From Pandoraea terrigena (GTDB lineage Bacteria > Pseudomonadota > Gammaproteobacteria > Burkholderiales > Burkholderiaceae), in assembly GCF_902459705.1 (NCBI RefSeq), contig NZ_CABPRU010000001.1:620001-684000 (forward strand): 64,000 nucleotides of DNA, given 5' to 3'. Positions 8,527 through 19,512 of the stretch are shown piece by piece. The notes beneath the pieces are model-generated. The model made no database searches. It saw only the letters and a list, made by a program, of their open reading frames with translations, and was not told the DNA's origin. How positions within the stretch are numbered: the first letter of the stretch is position 1; each line of letters opens with the position of its first letter. The position numbers were made by a program, and so were the translations under genes.

Positions 8527-8556
8527 CGGCACCGGTGTTTTCCGGTGCCGTTTTTC
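8527..8556 (+). terminator. Rho-independent terminator after the M16 pair
   Basis: Stem CGGCACCGG / CCGGTGCCG (9 bp), 6-nt loop, followed by TTTTT. It starts about 64 nt after the second M16 stop and is the clearest intrinsic terminator on the plus strand in this part of the window. Confidence 0.9.
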
Positions 8557-8595
8557 CTTGTCTTCGTTGTGCGGACAGTGGCGGCCGGCGTAGCG

Positions 8596-9489
8596 TTACC
8601 GAAGGATGCGCCTGCGCAGCAGCACAAGTGCCACGGCGAACCCGGCGACCGCGTAGACCGCGAGCGCGCCCGCGTGCAGCCAGGGCAGGTCAATGGGGCG
8701 TCCGAGCATGGCCGGACGAATCAAGGCCACGGCGTGGGCCAGGGGTAGCCACTCCGTCACGTGACGGGCGGCCGCCGGCAGTTGCGCCAAGGGGAAGAAC
8801 ACGCCCGAGAGCAGCAGCATCGGTGTCATCACCAGCGTCTGGTAGAACATGAAGAAGTCATAGCTTGGCGCTAACGCCGTCGTCACCATGGCCAGACTCG
8901 CAAAGGCGAGTCCCGCGAGCAGGATCACCGGCAGTACGATCGGCAGGCTGTCGATGCGCGCGTAGCCAAGCACGCTGGCCACCAGCAGGATGGCGAGGCC
9001 TGAGAGCACAGACTTGCTGGCCGCCCAGACGACTTCACCAAGCACTACGTCGCCCAGGGTGAGCGGCGTGTGCATGAGGGCTTCCCACGTGCGCTGAACA
9101 TGCATGCGCGAGAAGCCCGAGTACATCGACTCGAAGCTCGCGGAGAACATCACGCTGGAGCCGACGGTGCCCGCGGCGAGGAATGCGATGTACGAGGTGC
9201 CGTCGACCTCGCCGACCATCATGCCCAGGCCGAACCCCAGCCCGAAGAGGTAGATCATCGGGTCGGCCAGATTGCCGAACAACGACGCGATGGCGAGCTT
9301 GCGCCAGACGAGGAAATTGCGTCGCCAGACGCCCATCCACGCCGAGATGCCGGGGAGATAGCGAGGTGCGTCGGGACGCGGTCCATGGGGGGCGTCGGTG
9401 CGACGCGATCGCGTCGTCGACAAGGCGGTACTGTCGGGCATGCGGGGTGGGTCGGGCATGTCGGCGGTGCGACGATCGCGCTCATTCAT
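8596..9489 (-). CDS. ABC-2-type export permease, NodJ-like
   Basis: A 297-residue membrane protein. After a hydrophilic N-terminal tail of about 50 residues come six hydrophobic segments, including [33 protein letters not shown] and [14 protein letters not shown], both characteristic of the ABC-2/NodJ permease family. NodIJ homologues outside rhizobia are common in betaproteobacteria and export a lipid- or sugar-linked substrate that is rarely known. The first 8 nt overlap the end of the ATPase gene at 9482, so the two are translationally coupled. There is no nodulation gene nearby; the nod name reflects family only. Confidence 0.88.
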   Translation of the reverse strand: MNERDRRTADMPDPPRMPDSTALSTTRSRRTDAPHGPRPDAPRYLPGISAWMGVWRRNFLVWRKLAIASLFGNLADPMIYLFGLGFGLGMMVGEVDGTSYIAFLAAGTVGSSVMFSASFESMYSGFSRMHVQRTWEALMHTPLTLGDVVLGEVVWAASKSVLSGLAILLVASVLGYARIDSLPIVLPVILLAGLAFASLAMVTTALAPSYDFFMFYQTLVMTPMLLLSGVFFPLAQLPAAARHVTEWLPLAHAVALIRPAMLGRPIDLPWLHAGALAVYAVAGFAVALVLLRRRILR

Positions 9490-10399
9490 CTCGCATCTCC
9501 CGTCCGGTCAGCTTGAGGAAGACGTCCTCCAGGTTGGCACGCCGATGCAGATAGCGAACACCGGGCTGATCTTGCAGTGCGGCGACAACCGGACCGGCGT
9601 CACGCATGTAGCAGAAGTGGGTCTCGCCGCTCGTCTCGATGCGCTCGGTCAACGGGGCCAGTCGAGCGAGCAGCGCTTGCGGCACGTCGCCGAATACCTC
9701 CACGACGTCGCAGCCGATTTCACGGGCGACGAGTTCGGGCGGCGTGCCCTCGGCGATTTTGCGGCCGGCGTCGATCACGCACAGGCGATGACACAGGCGT
9801 TCGGCTTCTTCCATGAAGTGTGTCGTCAGCAGAATCGTCTTGCCCTCGTTCATCAGTGACTTGAGCCGTTCCCAGATCAGATGCCGTGCTTGCGGGTCGA
9901 GGCCCGTGGTGGGCTCGTCAAGTAGCAGCACGTCGGGATTGTTGATGAGGGCGCGGGCAAGCGTGAGGCGTCGTTTCATGCCGCCCGAGAGCTGGCCGAC
10001 GCGGGCATCCGCCCTGGACTCCAGTCGCGCGAACGCGAGCAGGGCTGGCACGCGTTCCCGGATGTCGGCGGAGGAGAGTCCGAAATAGCGCCCGAAGACC
10101 GCGAGGTTCTCGCGCACGGTGAAGTCGGGGTCGAGGTTGTCGAATTGCGGCACGACACCGACGCGGCGTCGCGCTTGCGGCGCCTGTCTCGGGACGGGCA
10201 GGCCACCGAGCCGAATGTCACCGCTGTCGGGCGTGACCAGGCCCAGCAACATGCGCAGCGTGGTGGTCTTGCCGGCCCCGTTGGGCCCCAGCAAGCCGAA
10301 ACACTCACCCGGCGCGACGCGCAGTGAGAGGTGATCGACCACGGGACGGCCGTCATAGGCCTTGCACAGCTCAGTTACCTCGATGGCGGCTTCGGTCAT
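9482..10399 (-). CDS. ABC exporter ATP-binding protein, NodI-like
   Basis: A 305-residue ATPase that pairs with the downstream ABC-2 permease. It shows Walker [10 protein letters not shown] (about residues 39-47), a Q-loop in [18 protein letters not shown], signature [15 protein letters not shown], Walker [13 protein letters not shown] and the H-loop [15 protein letters not shown]. The C-terminal 80 residues are the NodI/CcmA-type extension with a tandem of small beta strands. The start at 10399 is the first ATG. It is divergent from rsmD across 307 bp. The exported substrate cannot be inferred. Confidence 0.9.
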   Translation of the reverse strand: MTEAAIEVTELCKAYDGRPVVDHLSLRVAPGECFGLLGPNGAGKTTTLRMLLGLVTPDSGDIRLGGLPVPRQAPQARRRVGVVPQFDNLDPDFTVRENLAVFGRYFGLSSADIRERVPALLAFARLESRADARVGQLSGGMKRRLTLARALINNPDVLLLDEPTTGLDPQARHLIWERLKSLMNEGKTILLTTHFMEEAERLCHRLCVIDAGRKIAEGTPPELVAREIGCDVVEVFGDVPQALLARLAPLTERIETSGETHFCYMRDAGPVVAALQDQPGVRYLHRRANLEDVFLKLTGREMRDE

Positions 10400-10706
10400 G
10401 GCGAATCGGGCGGTCTCCTGTTGTCTCCTGCCTGGCAGCCGGGCGCGTCGTCGTTACGTACGGCACCTGCGCCGAGACGAACACCGGCCGGTCGGGATCG
10501 ACGCATTACCGCGTTTGAGGTGCACTCTCGTGGCGTCATCGTATGCCTCGATGGGGCAGGTCTCGCGGGCGATGTGGTATGTTTCGCCTCAACAATGTAG
10601 CGTGAATTGTCATGAATTTGGATGCCTGGCGTGCGCAGCTGCGCGCGCAAACTCATTTTTGCATCGGCGACGGTGTATCCGGCAAGGCTGTGCCGCGGGG
10701 AACGCC
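10400..10706. other. Intergenic region between divergent NodI-like gene and rsmD
   Basis: 307 bp with no credible gene. It must hold the divergent promoters of the ABC exporter and the rsmD-coaD-fdx group. I see no strong sigma-70 hexamer pair or inverted repeat worth calling. Short open frames here have no start context or family character. Confidence 0.5.
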
Positions 10707-12172
<1,466 letters not shown>

Positions 12173-12212
12173 GCGGCGCGCCGGCCGCGTATTGCGCGGG
12201 GCGCGACGTCGC

Positions 12213-12809
12213 TTACTTTCCTGGCGTGGCGTGCAGACGCATCATCGCCTTTTCCATCTCGCCTTTGACGACCTGATCGACGATGTCGAGCGAGCGCGAC
12301 ATCGCGTCGTCGATCTGCGCCTGCTCTTCCTTGCGCGGCGGCTTGAGCACGAAGTCCACGACCTGCTGCTGGCTGCCCGTCGGCTGGAGCGTGCGCGGGT
12401 GGCCGATGCCCAGGCGCAAACGCCAGAACTCGGGCGTCGTCAGATGCGCGGCAATATCCTTCAGACCGTTGTGACCGCCGCTGCCGCCGCCACGTTTGAG
12501 TTTCACGGTGCCGGGCAGCAGATCGAGTTCGTCGTGCACGACGAGGATTTCATCCGGCAGGATCTTGTAGAAGCGTGCGAGCGCCACGACCGACTGCCCC
12601 GAGCGGTTCATGAAGGTCTGCGGCTCGAGCAGCCAGACTTCGTGCCCGGCAAGGCGCGTGCGTGCCGCAAAGCCGTGGAAGTTCTTCTGGCTCGTGAGCG
12701 ACGCCCCGCATTGCTGCGCCAGGGCGTCGACGAACCAGAAGCCGGCGTTGTGACGCGTCGCTGTGTATTCGGCGCCCGGATTGCCGAGCCCTACGATCAG
12801 CTTGATCAT
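12213..12809 (-). CDS. pth: Peptidyl-tRNA hydrolase
   Basis: A 198-residue enzyme that cleaves the ester bond of peptidyl-tRNA released from stalled ribosomes. Family residues are visible: [26 protein letters not shown] with the catalytic His of TRHNAG and Asn of [13 protein letters not shown], and [12 protein letters not shown] with the conserved Asp. The length is normal. It lies downstream of rplY, separated by an intrinsic terminator (12858-12892), so it probably has its own promoter or depends on readthrough. Confidence 0.97.
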   Translation of the reverse strand: MIKLIVGLGNPGAEYTATRHNAGFWFVDALAQQCGASLTSQKNFHGFAARTRLAGHEVWLLEPQTFMNRSGQSVVALARFYKILPDEILVVHDELDLLPGTVKLKRGGGSGGHNGLKDIAAHLTTPEFWRLRLGIGHPRTLQPTGSQQQVVDFVLKPPRKEEQAQIDDAMSRSLDIVDQVVKGEMEKAMMRLHATPGK

Positions 12810-12857
12810 TTCGGTATCACGATCTGGGCGCGCACCGTATCGGCATGCGCGCCGCCA

Positions 12858-12892
12858 TAAAAAAACCCGCCGGACATGATGTCGCGGCGGGT
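12858..12892 (-). terminator. Intrinsic terminator of rplY, before pth
   Basis: On the minus strand ACCCGCCG and CGGCGGGT form an 8-bp stem with a 12-nt loop, followed by a run of seven T. It lies between the rplY stop (12933) and the pth start (12809). Confidence 0.9.
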
Positions 12893-12932
12893 CTTGCGTC
12901 CAGCGTCGCCGCTGAAGGCTAACGCGCGGGCC

Positions 12933-13553
12933 TTAGGCGGCCGGCGTTGCGCCTTCGGCAGCCGGGGCAGCCGCTTCGTCAGCCGCCGCACCTGCCGGTT
13001 GGACAGCTTGCGCGACCACCGGGTTTTCTTGCTCGACGTGCAGCGTGAGCGCCACGCCGGCGGGCAGCTTGACGTCCTTCGCGTGCACCGTCTTGCCAGC
13101 TTCCAGCGTCGACAGGTCGACTTCCAGGAATTCCGGCAGCTTGCCCGGCAGGCAGCTCACGTCCAGTTCGTTCACGGTGTGGCTGATCACGTTCGAAGCG
13201 AGCTTCACGGCCGGGGCGTTATCAGCGCCCAGGAAGTGCAGGGGGACCTTCACGTGGATCGGCTTGTTCGGATCGACACGTTGGAAATCCACGTGCAGCA
13301 CCAGTTGCTTGAACGGGTGGTACTGCACATCGCGCAGCAGCACTTGTTCGGTCGTGCCGGCCACTTCCAGCTCGAGGATCGACGCGTGGAACGCTTCCTT
13401 GCGCAGGGCGTGCCACAGCGCGTTGTGATCGAGTTCGATCATCTTCGGATCAACGTTTCCACCGTACACGATGCCCGTGGTCTTACCGGCATTGCGCAGG
13501 CGGCGGCTCGCACCCGTACCTTGCAGATTACGCTCAAAAGCGACGACTTTCAT
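12933..13553 (-). CDS. rplY: 50S ribosomal protein L25 (long CTC form)
   Basis: A 206-residue L25/general-stress CTC protein that binds 5S rRNA. The N-terminal L25 domain begins [21 protein letters not shown] and includes GIVYGG and [21 protein letters not shown]. The C-terminal TL5-type beta domain ends near residue 180, followed by an Ala-rich tail. The start at 13553 has AAGGAG at the right distance; an in-frame start at 13679 would include the hairpin region after prs. It is downstream of prs, the standard prs-rplY-pth order. Confidence 0.97.
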   Translation of the reverse strand: MKVVAFERNLQGTGASRRLRNAGKTTGIVYGGNVDPKMIELDHNALWHALRKEAFHASILELEVAGTTEQVLLRDVQYHPFKQLVLHVDFQRVDPNKPIHVKVPLHFLGADNAPAVKLASNVISHTVNELDVSCLPGKLPEFLEVDLSTLEAGKTVHAKDVKLPAGVALTLHVEQENPVVAQAVQPAGAAADEAAAPAAEGATPAA

Positions 13554-13637
13554 AACAACTCCTTGGACTGCCCGCGACCAGGCAGCGAAAACTTCCCGAA
13601 TGCCGTGCAAAAAAACATCGGCTTCAGGAATGACAAA

Positions 13638-13688
13638 GGCGGGGAGATGCTCCCCGCCGACACAACAACGGCGCCACACCGGCGCCGT
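13638..13688 (-). terminator. Tandem hairpins between prs and rplY
   Basis: Two perfect stem-loops follow prs on the minus strand. ACGGCGCC / GGCGCCGT (13668-13688, 5-nt loop) comes first, then GGCGGGGAG / CTCCCCGCC (13638-13658, 3-nt loop) followed by TTTGTC. They lie 21-71 nt beyond the prs stop and 85 nt before the rplY start, so they probably attenuate prs transcripts before rplY. Confidence 0.65.
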
Positions 13689-13708
13689 CGCAAAATTTTA
13701 CCGAACGC

Positions 13709-14656
13709 TTATTCGGCGAACAGCGACATCACCGAGTCGCCACGACGGATACGCGAGAATGTCTCGGCGAGCAGATTGGAGCAGCTCAACTGGCGAATCT
13801 TTCCGCCCTTGCAGTCGTCACGCAGCGGGATCGTGTCCGTCACGACCACTTCGTCGAGTTCCGACACGTTGATGCGCGCCGCCGCACCGCCCGAAAGCAC
13901 CGGGTGCGTGCAATACGCATAGACCTTCTGCGCGCCACGCGCCTTCAACACTTGTGCGGCTTTGCACAGCGTGCCGGCCGTGTCGACCATATCGTCCATG
14001 ATGACGCAGGTGCGGCCTTCGACTTCACCGATGATGTTCATCACTTCCGCCACGTTGGCCTTCGGACGACGCTTGTCGATGATGGCCAGGTCGCAATGCA
14101 GTTGCTTTGCCAGGGCCCGCGCACGCACCACGCCGCCAATGTCCGGCGACACCACCAGCAGGTTTTCATGGTTCTGCGCGCGCACGTCGGCCAGCAGCAG
14201 CGGCGATGCGTAGATATTGTCGACCGGGATATCGAAGAAACCCTGGATCTGGTCGGCGTGCAGGTCCATCGTGATGATGCGCTCGACGCCCGCGATTTGC
14301 AGCATGTTGGCCACGACCTTCGCCGAGATCGCCACGCGCGCCGAACGGGGGCGGCGATCCTGACGGGCATAGCCGAAATATGGGATGGCGGCGGTGATCC
14401 GGCCGGCAGACGCGCGCTTGAGCGCATCGACCATGATCATCAGTTCCATCAGGTTGTCGTTGGTTGGCGCGCACGTCGACTGGAGGACGAAGACGTCCTT
14501 GCCGCGCACGTTTTCCTGGATTTCGACCTGGATCTCACCGTCCGAGAACCGGCTCGCCATGGCCTTGCCGAGGGGGATGCCAAGAGTGTCGACGACCGCT
14601 TGGGCCAGGGCGGGATTGGCGTTCCCGGTGAATACCATTAGGTTATCACTACTCAT
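13709..14656 (-). CDS. prs: Ribose-phosphate pyrophosphokinase (PRPP synthetase)
   Basis: A 315-residue class I enzyme that makes 5-phosphoribosyl diphosphate from ribose 5-phosphate and ATP. Family motifs are [31 protein letters not shown] (ATP flexible region), [13 protein letters not shown] (signature with the divalent-metal site) and the PRPP loop [13 protein letters not shown]. The start [15 protein letters not shown] at 14656 is the family start; upstream codons run into the tRNA gene. PRPP is also the end product of the C-P lyase route through PhnN elsewhere in this window. The adjacent upstream tRNA-Gln may share its promoter. Confidence 0.98.
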   Translation of the reverse strand: MSSDNLMVFTGNANPALAQAVVDTLGIPLGKAMASRFSDGEIQVEIQENVRGKDVFVLQSTCAPTNDNLMELMIMVDALKRASAGRITAAIPYFGYARQDRRPRSARVAISAKVVANMLQIAGVERIITMDLHADQIQGFFDIPVDNIYASPLLLADVRAQNHENLLVVSPDIGGVVRARALAKQLHCDLAIIDKRRPKANVAEVMNIIGEVEGRTCVIMDDMVDTAGTLCKAAQVLKARGAQKVYAYCTHPVLSGGAAARINVSELDEVVVTDTIPLRDDCKGGKIRQLSCSNLLAETFSRIRRGDSVMSLFAE

Positions 14657-14705
14657 CTGGCTACCTGCGGAACGTTTGGATGCTGAGACTGCACGACAGA
14701 GAAAT

Positions 14706-14782
14706 TGGCAGGGGAGGAAGGACTCGAACCCTCGTATGCCGGAATCAAAATCCGGTGCCTTAACCAACTTGGCGACTCCCCT
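14706..14782 (-). tRNA. tRNA-Gln (anticodon TTG)
   Basis: A 77-nt cloverleaf on the minus strand with encoded CCA. The acceptor arm AGGGGAG pairs with CTCCCCT, the anticodon arm CCGGATTTTGATTCCGG displays TTG, and the T arm contains GGTTCGAGTCC. It is located between ispE and prs, the conserved position for tRNA-Gln in this group. Confidence 0.97.
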
Positions 14783-14835
14783 ACACTAACCGATGCCCTT
14801 GCCGCGTCGTAGAGAACGCAACAAAGTAAAACACT

Positions 14836-15705
14836 TCACGCGAAGGCGAACAACGGGTGTTCGGCCAGGCTGGAAGTCACTTGACCCAGCCAGTGCTCTG
14901 GCAATCGCTGGTATGCAGCTTCCGCATCTGCCTTTGTGTCGAATGCCGCAAACACACTGGCGCCGGACCCTGTCATACGTGCAGTGGTGAAGGTTCTGAA
15001 CCAGTCAATCACTGCAGCGACTTCCGCGTATTCTCGAGTGACCGCCGCTTGCATGTCGTTACGGAAAATTTCATCCGTTCCTAACACGTTTTTGTCGGCG
15101 TGCTCAAGAAAGAACGCCATTGTGACGATCTTCGAATCCCTTGTCAACAGGGGGTCGCGAAATATTTTGTCGGTCGCGACGTGTACGCGCGGATTGACCA
15201 CGAGGAAGTGGCGTTGCGGCAAATCCACGGCGTGCAATTCCTCGCCCAGTCCCTCGGCAAACGCATTGCGGCCGAAGACGAAAAACGGCACGTCGGCGCC
15301 GAGCGTCAGGGCGAGCGCCTGGAGTTCTGCGCGCGGCAGATCGAGCTGCCACATGCGATTGAGCGCGAGCAGCGTCGTTGCGGCGTCGGAGCTGCCCCCG
15401 CCGATACCGCCACCGGCGGGCAGCCGTTTCTCGATGGCAATCTCCACGCCGAAGCGAACGCCGCAATGCGCCTGCAGGAGACGGGCCGCCCGCACTGTCA
15501 GATCCGTCTCCGGCGGCACGCCCGGCAACGGGTTCGTGTGCACGATGCGGCCGTCGTCGCGACGCCCGAAATGCAGCGTATCGGCCCAGTCGATCAGTTG
15601 GAAGACGGTCTGCAGCTCGTGATAGCCGTTCGGCCGGCGTCCCACGATGTGCAGGAACAGGTTCAGCTTGGCCGGAGCCGGGCAGTCACGCAGGATTTCG
15701 TACAT
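14836..15705 (-). CDS. ispE: 4-diphosphocytidyl-2-C-methyl-D-erythritol kinase
   Basis: A 289-residue GHMP kinase of the non-mevalonate isoprenoid pathway. It contains [24 protein letters not shown] (motif 1), the ATP-binding loop [21 protein letters not shown] and the C-terminal [12 protein letters not shown] motif 3. I chose ATG 15705 ([15 protein letters not shown]) because homology begins there; longer in-frame starts to 15876 lack family character. It is followed by tRNA-Gln. lolB lies 269 nt upstream in the same orientation, the usual lolB-ispE order. Confidence 0.96.
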   Translation of the reverse strand: MYEILRDCPAPAKLNLFLHIVGRRPNGYHELQTVFQLIDWADTLHFGRRDDGRIVHTNPLPGVPPETDLTVRAARLLQAHCGVRFGVEIAIEKRLPAGGGIGGGSSDAATTLLALNRMWQLDLPRAELQALALTLGADVPFFVFGRNAFAEGLGEELHAVDLPQRHFLVVNPRVHVATDKIFRDPLLTRDSKIVTMAFFLEHADKNVLGTDEIFRNDMQAAVTREYAEVAAVIDWFRTFTTARMTGSGASVFAAFDTKADAEAAYQRLPEHWLGQVTSSLAEHPLFAFA

Positions 15706-15974
15706 AGCGATGCAAAACGATAGCTGGCGAACGCCGTTGCGGCAATGTCGCAGCGATGGCGTCTCGAGGTGCGGAAGATTTCCCCCCGCGCAATTCGACC
15801 CTTTGGGGATCGCCCTTCGCGCAAGGCGCGCGTGGGATTCGACGCACGCCGGATCGGGCGGCGCCAAGCATAGCACCGTCGCGGCGCGGGCGCTCGTCTC
15901 TGCGCGGGTGCCATCCGTGCGATAACGGCGCCAAATACACGATGCTCGGGGTGCGAAGGCGGCGTCGCTCGGCG

Positions 15975-16598
15975 TTATTCGTCGATCACGAGCCGCACGG
16001 CCAGGGGCGATCCGCCGAGATCACGCGACAGGTCGATGCGCTTGACTCGCAGCGGCGCGCCGTCGAAAAAGGCCTGGTAGTCGATCGTCCACCCGTCCTG
16101 CTTCAACTGCGTGGGGCGCTGTGTCACGGGGTCGCGCTCGATATTCGCCTGCGACCCCGGGGCGCCTTGCATGCGCAACCAGTAGCGCAGACCGCCCACT
16201 GGCAGCGCGAAGCCCAGGGCATCGTGCATGACATCCTCGAGACGCGGACCGCTCAACGGCGCCTTGCCGGGCAATTCGAGCGATGCAAGACGCGGATTCT
16301 CGCGCACGATTGCCTGGGTTTGTCCGAGGGGGTTGAGCAATTGGACGGTCGCGTCGTCGCCGTTCTGCTGCCAATCGAAATTACCGTAGGTATTGCGCGT
16401 CTCGCCGTTCTGCTCGTAACGCACGGAGAAGCGGCCACGATAGTGTTCCACGCTGGCACCGACTGCCGACGTGACAGGCGCGGGTGGAGCGAGGCTCGCG
16501 CAACCCGCGACCAAGCCGCCAGCCGTGCAGGCCAGCGCCAGCGCCGCGGCGCGAACCGAACGCGACACCGCCCACGGAAACCGAGACATCATCTGCAT
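15975..16598 (-). CDS. lolB: Outer-membrane lipoprotein insertion protein LolB
   Basis: A 207-residue lipoprotein. The signal peptide ends in the lipobox GLVAGC, with the lipidated Cys near residue 33. It receives lipoproteins from LolA and inserts them in the outer membrane. The mature part shows the LolB pattern [27 protein letters not shown] and the C-terminal beta-barrel-like strands ending [21 protein letters not shown]. The start ATG shares its A with the TAA stop of the upstream TPR gene (TAATG), so translation is coupled. In-frame ATGs at codons 3-4 are possible alternatives. Confidence 0.93.
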   Translation of the reverse strand: MQMMSRFPWAVSRSVRAAALALACTAGGLVAGCASLAPPAPVTSAVGASVEHYRGRFSVRYEQNGETRNTYGNFDWQQNGDDATVQLLNPLGQTQAIVRENPRLASLELPGKAPLSGPRLEDVMHDALGFALPVGGLRYWLRMQGAPGSQANIERDPVTQRPTQLKQDGWTIDYQAFFDGAPLRVKRIDLSRDLGGSPLAVRLVIDE

Positions 16599-18508
16599 TA
16601 CGGCGTCACGTTGTAGCGCTTCATCGTCGCGCGCAGCGTGTCGTCGTCGCCGTCGAGCTTGAGGGCTTCACGCCAGGTCTTGCGCGCCTCGTCCTGCTGG
16701 CCCGATTCCCACAGCACCTCACCCAGATGCGCCCCGATCTCGGCCTGCGCCTGAATGCCGTAGGCGCGACGAAGCAGTTCGAGCGCCTGCGTTCTATCGC
16801 CGAGGCGATACTTCACCCAGCCCAGGCTGTCCATGATGTACGGATCTTCCGGCGCGAGCGACGACGCCTTCTGTAGCAACTTGAGCGCTTCCGGCAGACG
16901 CGTGTTGCGCACGGTCAGCGAGTAGCCAAGCGCGTTATAGGCCTGCGCGTTTTCGGGCTGCGATGCCATGACACGACGCATGGCCTTTTCCATGACCTCA
17001 TAGTGCTTGTTCAGCTCGGCGACCATGCCGTACTGATACAGCAGGTCCGGATCGTCGGAATGCGTCTTGACCTCTGCGGCGAGTAGTTTTTCCGCCTCGG
17101 CATAGCGCTTTGCCTTGACGAGCAGGTCCGACTCGGCGCGCTTGAGCGCGAGTTGTTCACGTGGATCGCTCGACTTGATGCCGTGCAGCAGCGCGCGACC
17201 TTCATCGACCTTGCCCTGATCGGCGAGCAACTGCGCGCGGCCGATCTGCGCGGGCAGATAGGCGTTGCTGTCTTCGCGAATCTTCGCGAGCCACTTGTCG
17301 GCGGCGGGGTAATCCTTGCGATCCTGCGCGATCTGCGCGAGATAGACATAGGCCTGCGCGCCGTCGGCGTTCTGCTGCTCGGCTTCCGACGCGTACTTCT
17401 GCAGGTACTGTTCTGCCTGCGCCGGATGTTTGGCGTGCAGGTTGAGCAGCGCGAGCGCCATGAGCGTTGAAAGTTCGTGCGGGTAACGCTTCTCCAGCGT
17501 CTCGAACTGCTTCTGCGCCGCATCGAGCTGGTTGTCGGCCAGCAAGAGCTTGGCGTACGCGAAGCGTGCTTCCTTGGCGTTCGGATTGCGATCGAGGAAC
17601 GTCTTCAATCCGGCAATGGCACTGCTGCGCTCTTCCGGCCCCATCTGGCCGTAGAGCAATGCGGCGGCTTCGTAATCGGGTTTGAGACTGAGCGCCTTTT
17701 CGAGCGATGCACGGGCGCCGGCGGTGTCGCCGGCATCGAGTTGCGACCGGGCGATGGCCAGTTGCGCCTCGGGTCGTTGCATGTCGTTCGCCAGCATTCG
17801 CTTGAGCGACTCGATACCCGTGGCGCGCTCCGGACTACGTGCGATCATCTGCTGCAGTTCGAGAATGGCCTGTCCGCGACGCGCCTCCGGCACCTTGTTC
17901 AACTCGCCGACGAGCAACGGCTCGGCTTCGGCCAGGTGGCCGGTGCCGACGTCGAGGCTGGCAAGCAACTGCGATGCAGGACGCCAGGTCGGATCAAGTT
18001 CGTGCCACAGCCGGGCGGCAATGAGCGCGTCCCCGAGCTGGCGGGCGCCGAGTGCGATCTCGACCGCACGGCGGGCCATGCGAGGGTCCTTCGTGCGATT
18101 GGCCAGGGCGACATAGGTATTGAAGGCCGGCGCGAGGTTGCCTTGCTGCAGGCTCAACTCGGCGGCCATCACTTCGAATACGATTTCGCTGGTGAGTGCG
18201 ACATTCGGAAGTTTTTCGCGCGGGATGTTTTCGTTGGACGGTACGGCCTCGCCGCCGCCCTCCGCGACGGCGCCGCTTGCTACCGCGGGCGCGCTTGCGG
18301 GGGCCGCCTGCACCGCCGGTGAGGGCTGTGCGAACGCGTTCGACGATGGCAGGAATGCCATGATGGCGCTGGCGCAGGTCACGCCAAGCGCCGTTGCACC
18401 GGCCCAGGCCCCGCGTGCCAGGGCGCCGCGCAGGCGCAAAACCACGGGTGCCACGGTGAGCGCCGTGTCGGCAGCGGGGAGGATGGGCTGGAATCGGGTG
18501 TTCGGCAT
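16598..18508 (-). CDS. Large tetratricopeptide-repeat protein
   Basis: A 636-residue protein built almost wholly of helical TPR-type repeats. Recognisable units include DTAGARASLEKALSLKPDYEAAALLYGQM, NQLDAAQKQFETLEKRYPHELSTLMALAL and the canonical NAQAYNALGYSLTVRNTRLPEALKLLQKASSLAPEDPYIMDSLGWVKYRLGD. A hydrophobic stretch about 35-60 residues in, ending NAFA-QP, looks like a signal peptide with an unusually long basic leader, so the true start may be further in. It is fused by stop-start overlap to lolB, a conserved pairing in betaproteobacteria that suggests a periplasmic or outer-membrane assembly role, but the function is not known. Confidence 0.88.
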   Translation of the reverse strand: MPNTRFQPILPAADTALTVAPVVLRLRGALARGAWAGATALGVTCASAIMAFLPSSNAFAQPSPAVQAAPASAPAVASGAVAEGGGEAVPSNENIPREKLPNVALTSEIVFEVMAAELSLQQGNLAPAFNTYVALANRTKDPRMARRAVEIALGARQLGDALIAARLWHELDPTWRPASQLLASLDVGTGHLAEAEPLLVGELNKVPEARRGQAILELQQMIARSPERATGIESLKRMLANDMQRPEAQLAIARSQLDAGDTAGARASLEKALSLKPDYEAAALLYGQMGPEERSSAIAGLKTFLDRNPNAKEARFAYAKLLLADNQLDAAQKQFETLEKRYPHELSTLMALALLNLHAKHPAQAEQYLQKYASEAEQQNADGAQAYVYLAQIAQDRKDYPAADKWLAKIREDSNAYLPAQIGRAQLLADQGKVDEGRALLHGIKSSDPREQLALKRAESDLLVKAKRYAEAEKLLAAEVKTHSDDPDLLYQYGMVAELNKHYEVMEKAMRRVMASQPENAQAYNALGYSLTVRNTRLPEALKLLQKASSLAPEDPYIMDSLGWVKYRLGDRTQALELLRRAYGIQAQAEIGAHLGEVLWESGQQDEARKTWREALKLDGDDDTLRATMKRYNVTP

Positions 18509-18587
18509 AGGGATCCACGACAGGTTTCGAGCGATTGTAGCGCGCCCGATACAATAGAGTCTAAATCCTCAGCAAACGTTCGCAGGC

Positions 18588-19418
18588 ATGCCTGAACTCC
18601 CAGAAGTCGAAGTCACCCGCCGCGGGATTGCGCCGCACGTGGCGGGCGCGCGCGTCGCGCGTATCGACGTGCGCAACGCCTCGTTGCGCTGGCCGGTGCC
18701 CGATGGCCTCGACACGCTCCTGCGCGGCGAAACGCTCGTCGGCGTGACCCGTCGCGGCAAGTACCTGCTGCTGGAATATGCCCCCGGCTGGCTGCTGGTG
18801 CACCTGGGCATGACCGGCACATTGCGCGTCCTGCCCGAACCGCAGGCGCTGCCCACCGCCGGCGTGCACGACCACATCGATCTGGTGTTCGAACGATGTG
18901 CGCTGCGCTATCGCGATCCGCGCCGCTTCGGCGCGGTGCTGTTCCATCCGCGCTCGGCGGGCGACGTGCTGACGCATCCGCTGCTCGCCAGTCTCGGTGT
19001 CGAGCCGCTGACGGACGACTTCGACGGCCAATGGCTTTACGCAGGCACCCGCGGGCGAACCGTCGCCATCAAGCAGGCGCTGCTTGCGGGCAACATCGTG
19101 GTTGGCGTGGGCAATATCTATGCGTCCGAGAGCCTGTTCCGCGCCGGCATCGCGCCGCGCCTGCCAGCGGGCAAACTGTCTCGGCCGCGCGCGGAAAAGC
19201 TCGCTCAGGCGATCAAGGACGTGCTTGCCGCGGCGATCGAGAAGGGCGGCAGCACATTGCGCGACTTCGTCGGCAGCGACGGCAATCGAGGCTATTTCCA
19301 GCAGGAGTATTTCGTCTACGATCGTGCCGGGCAACCGTGTCGCGTGTGCGGCACCCCCATCCGGCAGATCGTGCAAGGGCAGCGCTCCACGTTCTTCTGC
19401 CCGCATTGTCAGAAATAA
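18588..19418 (+). CDS. mutM: Formamidopyrimidine-DNA glycosylase (Fpg/MutM)
   Basis: A 276-residue base-excision repair enzyme that removes 8-oxoguanine and FapyG and nicks the abasic site. The N-terminus [13 protein letters not shown] supplies the catalytic Pro2 and Glu3. Lys in [10 protein letters not shown], the helix-two-turn-helix [16 protein letters not shown] and the C-terminal zinc finger [12 protein letters not shown]...FFCPHCQK are all present. It is divergent from the TPR gene and 94 nt upstream of mutY, so two arms of the GO repair system sit together. Confidence 0.98.
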   Translation: MPELPEVEVTRRGIAPHVAGARVARIDVRNASLRWPVPDGLDTLLRGETLVGVTRRGKYLLLEYAPGWLLVHLGMTGTLRVLPEPQALPTAGVHDHIDLVFERCALRYRDPRRFGAVLFHPRSAGDVLTHPLLASLGVEPLTDDFDGQWLYAGTRGRTVAIKQALLAGNIVVGVGNIYASESLFRAGIAPRLPAGKLSRPRAEKLAQAIKDVLAAAIEKGGSTLRDFVGSDGNRGYFQQEYFVYDRAGQPCRVCGTPIRQIVQGQRSTFFCPHCQK

Positions 19419-19512
19419 CGCATGCGGCGATGACAGTCCGCGTGGCCGAACGGCGATTTGGCATCGCAGCGCCTGGTCTGCTGTCGTCTACGATGCCCCT
19501 CAAGAAAACGAT

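Noticed and set aside
6733-8532. Long minus-strand open frame of about 600 codons opposite the M16 genes
   Set aside because: Its translation is Arg/His-rich without any family motif. It is the antisense shadow of two clear M16 genes in high-G+C DNA.
18996-19512. N-terminal extension of mutY reaching back into mutM
   Set aside because: The extra codons overlap mutM in another frame and have no MutY character; the ATG at 19513 gives the normal family length.
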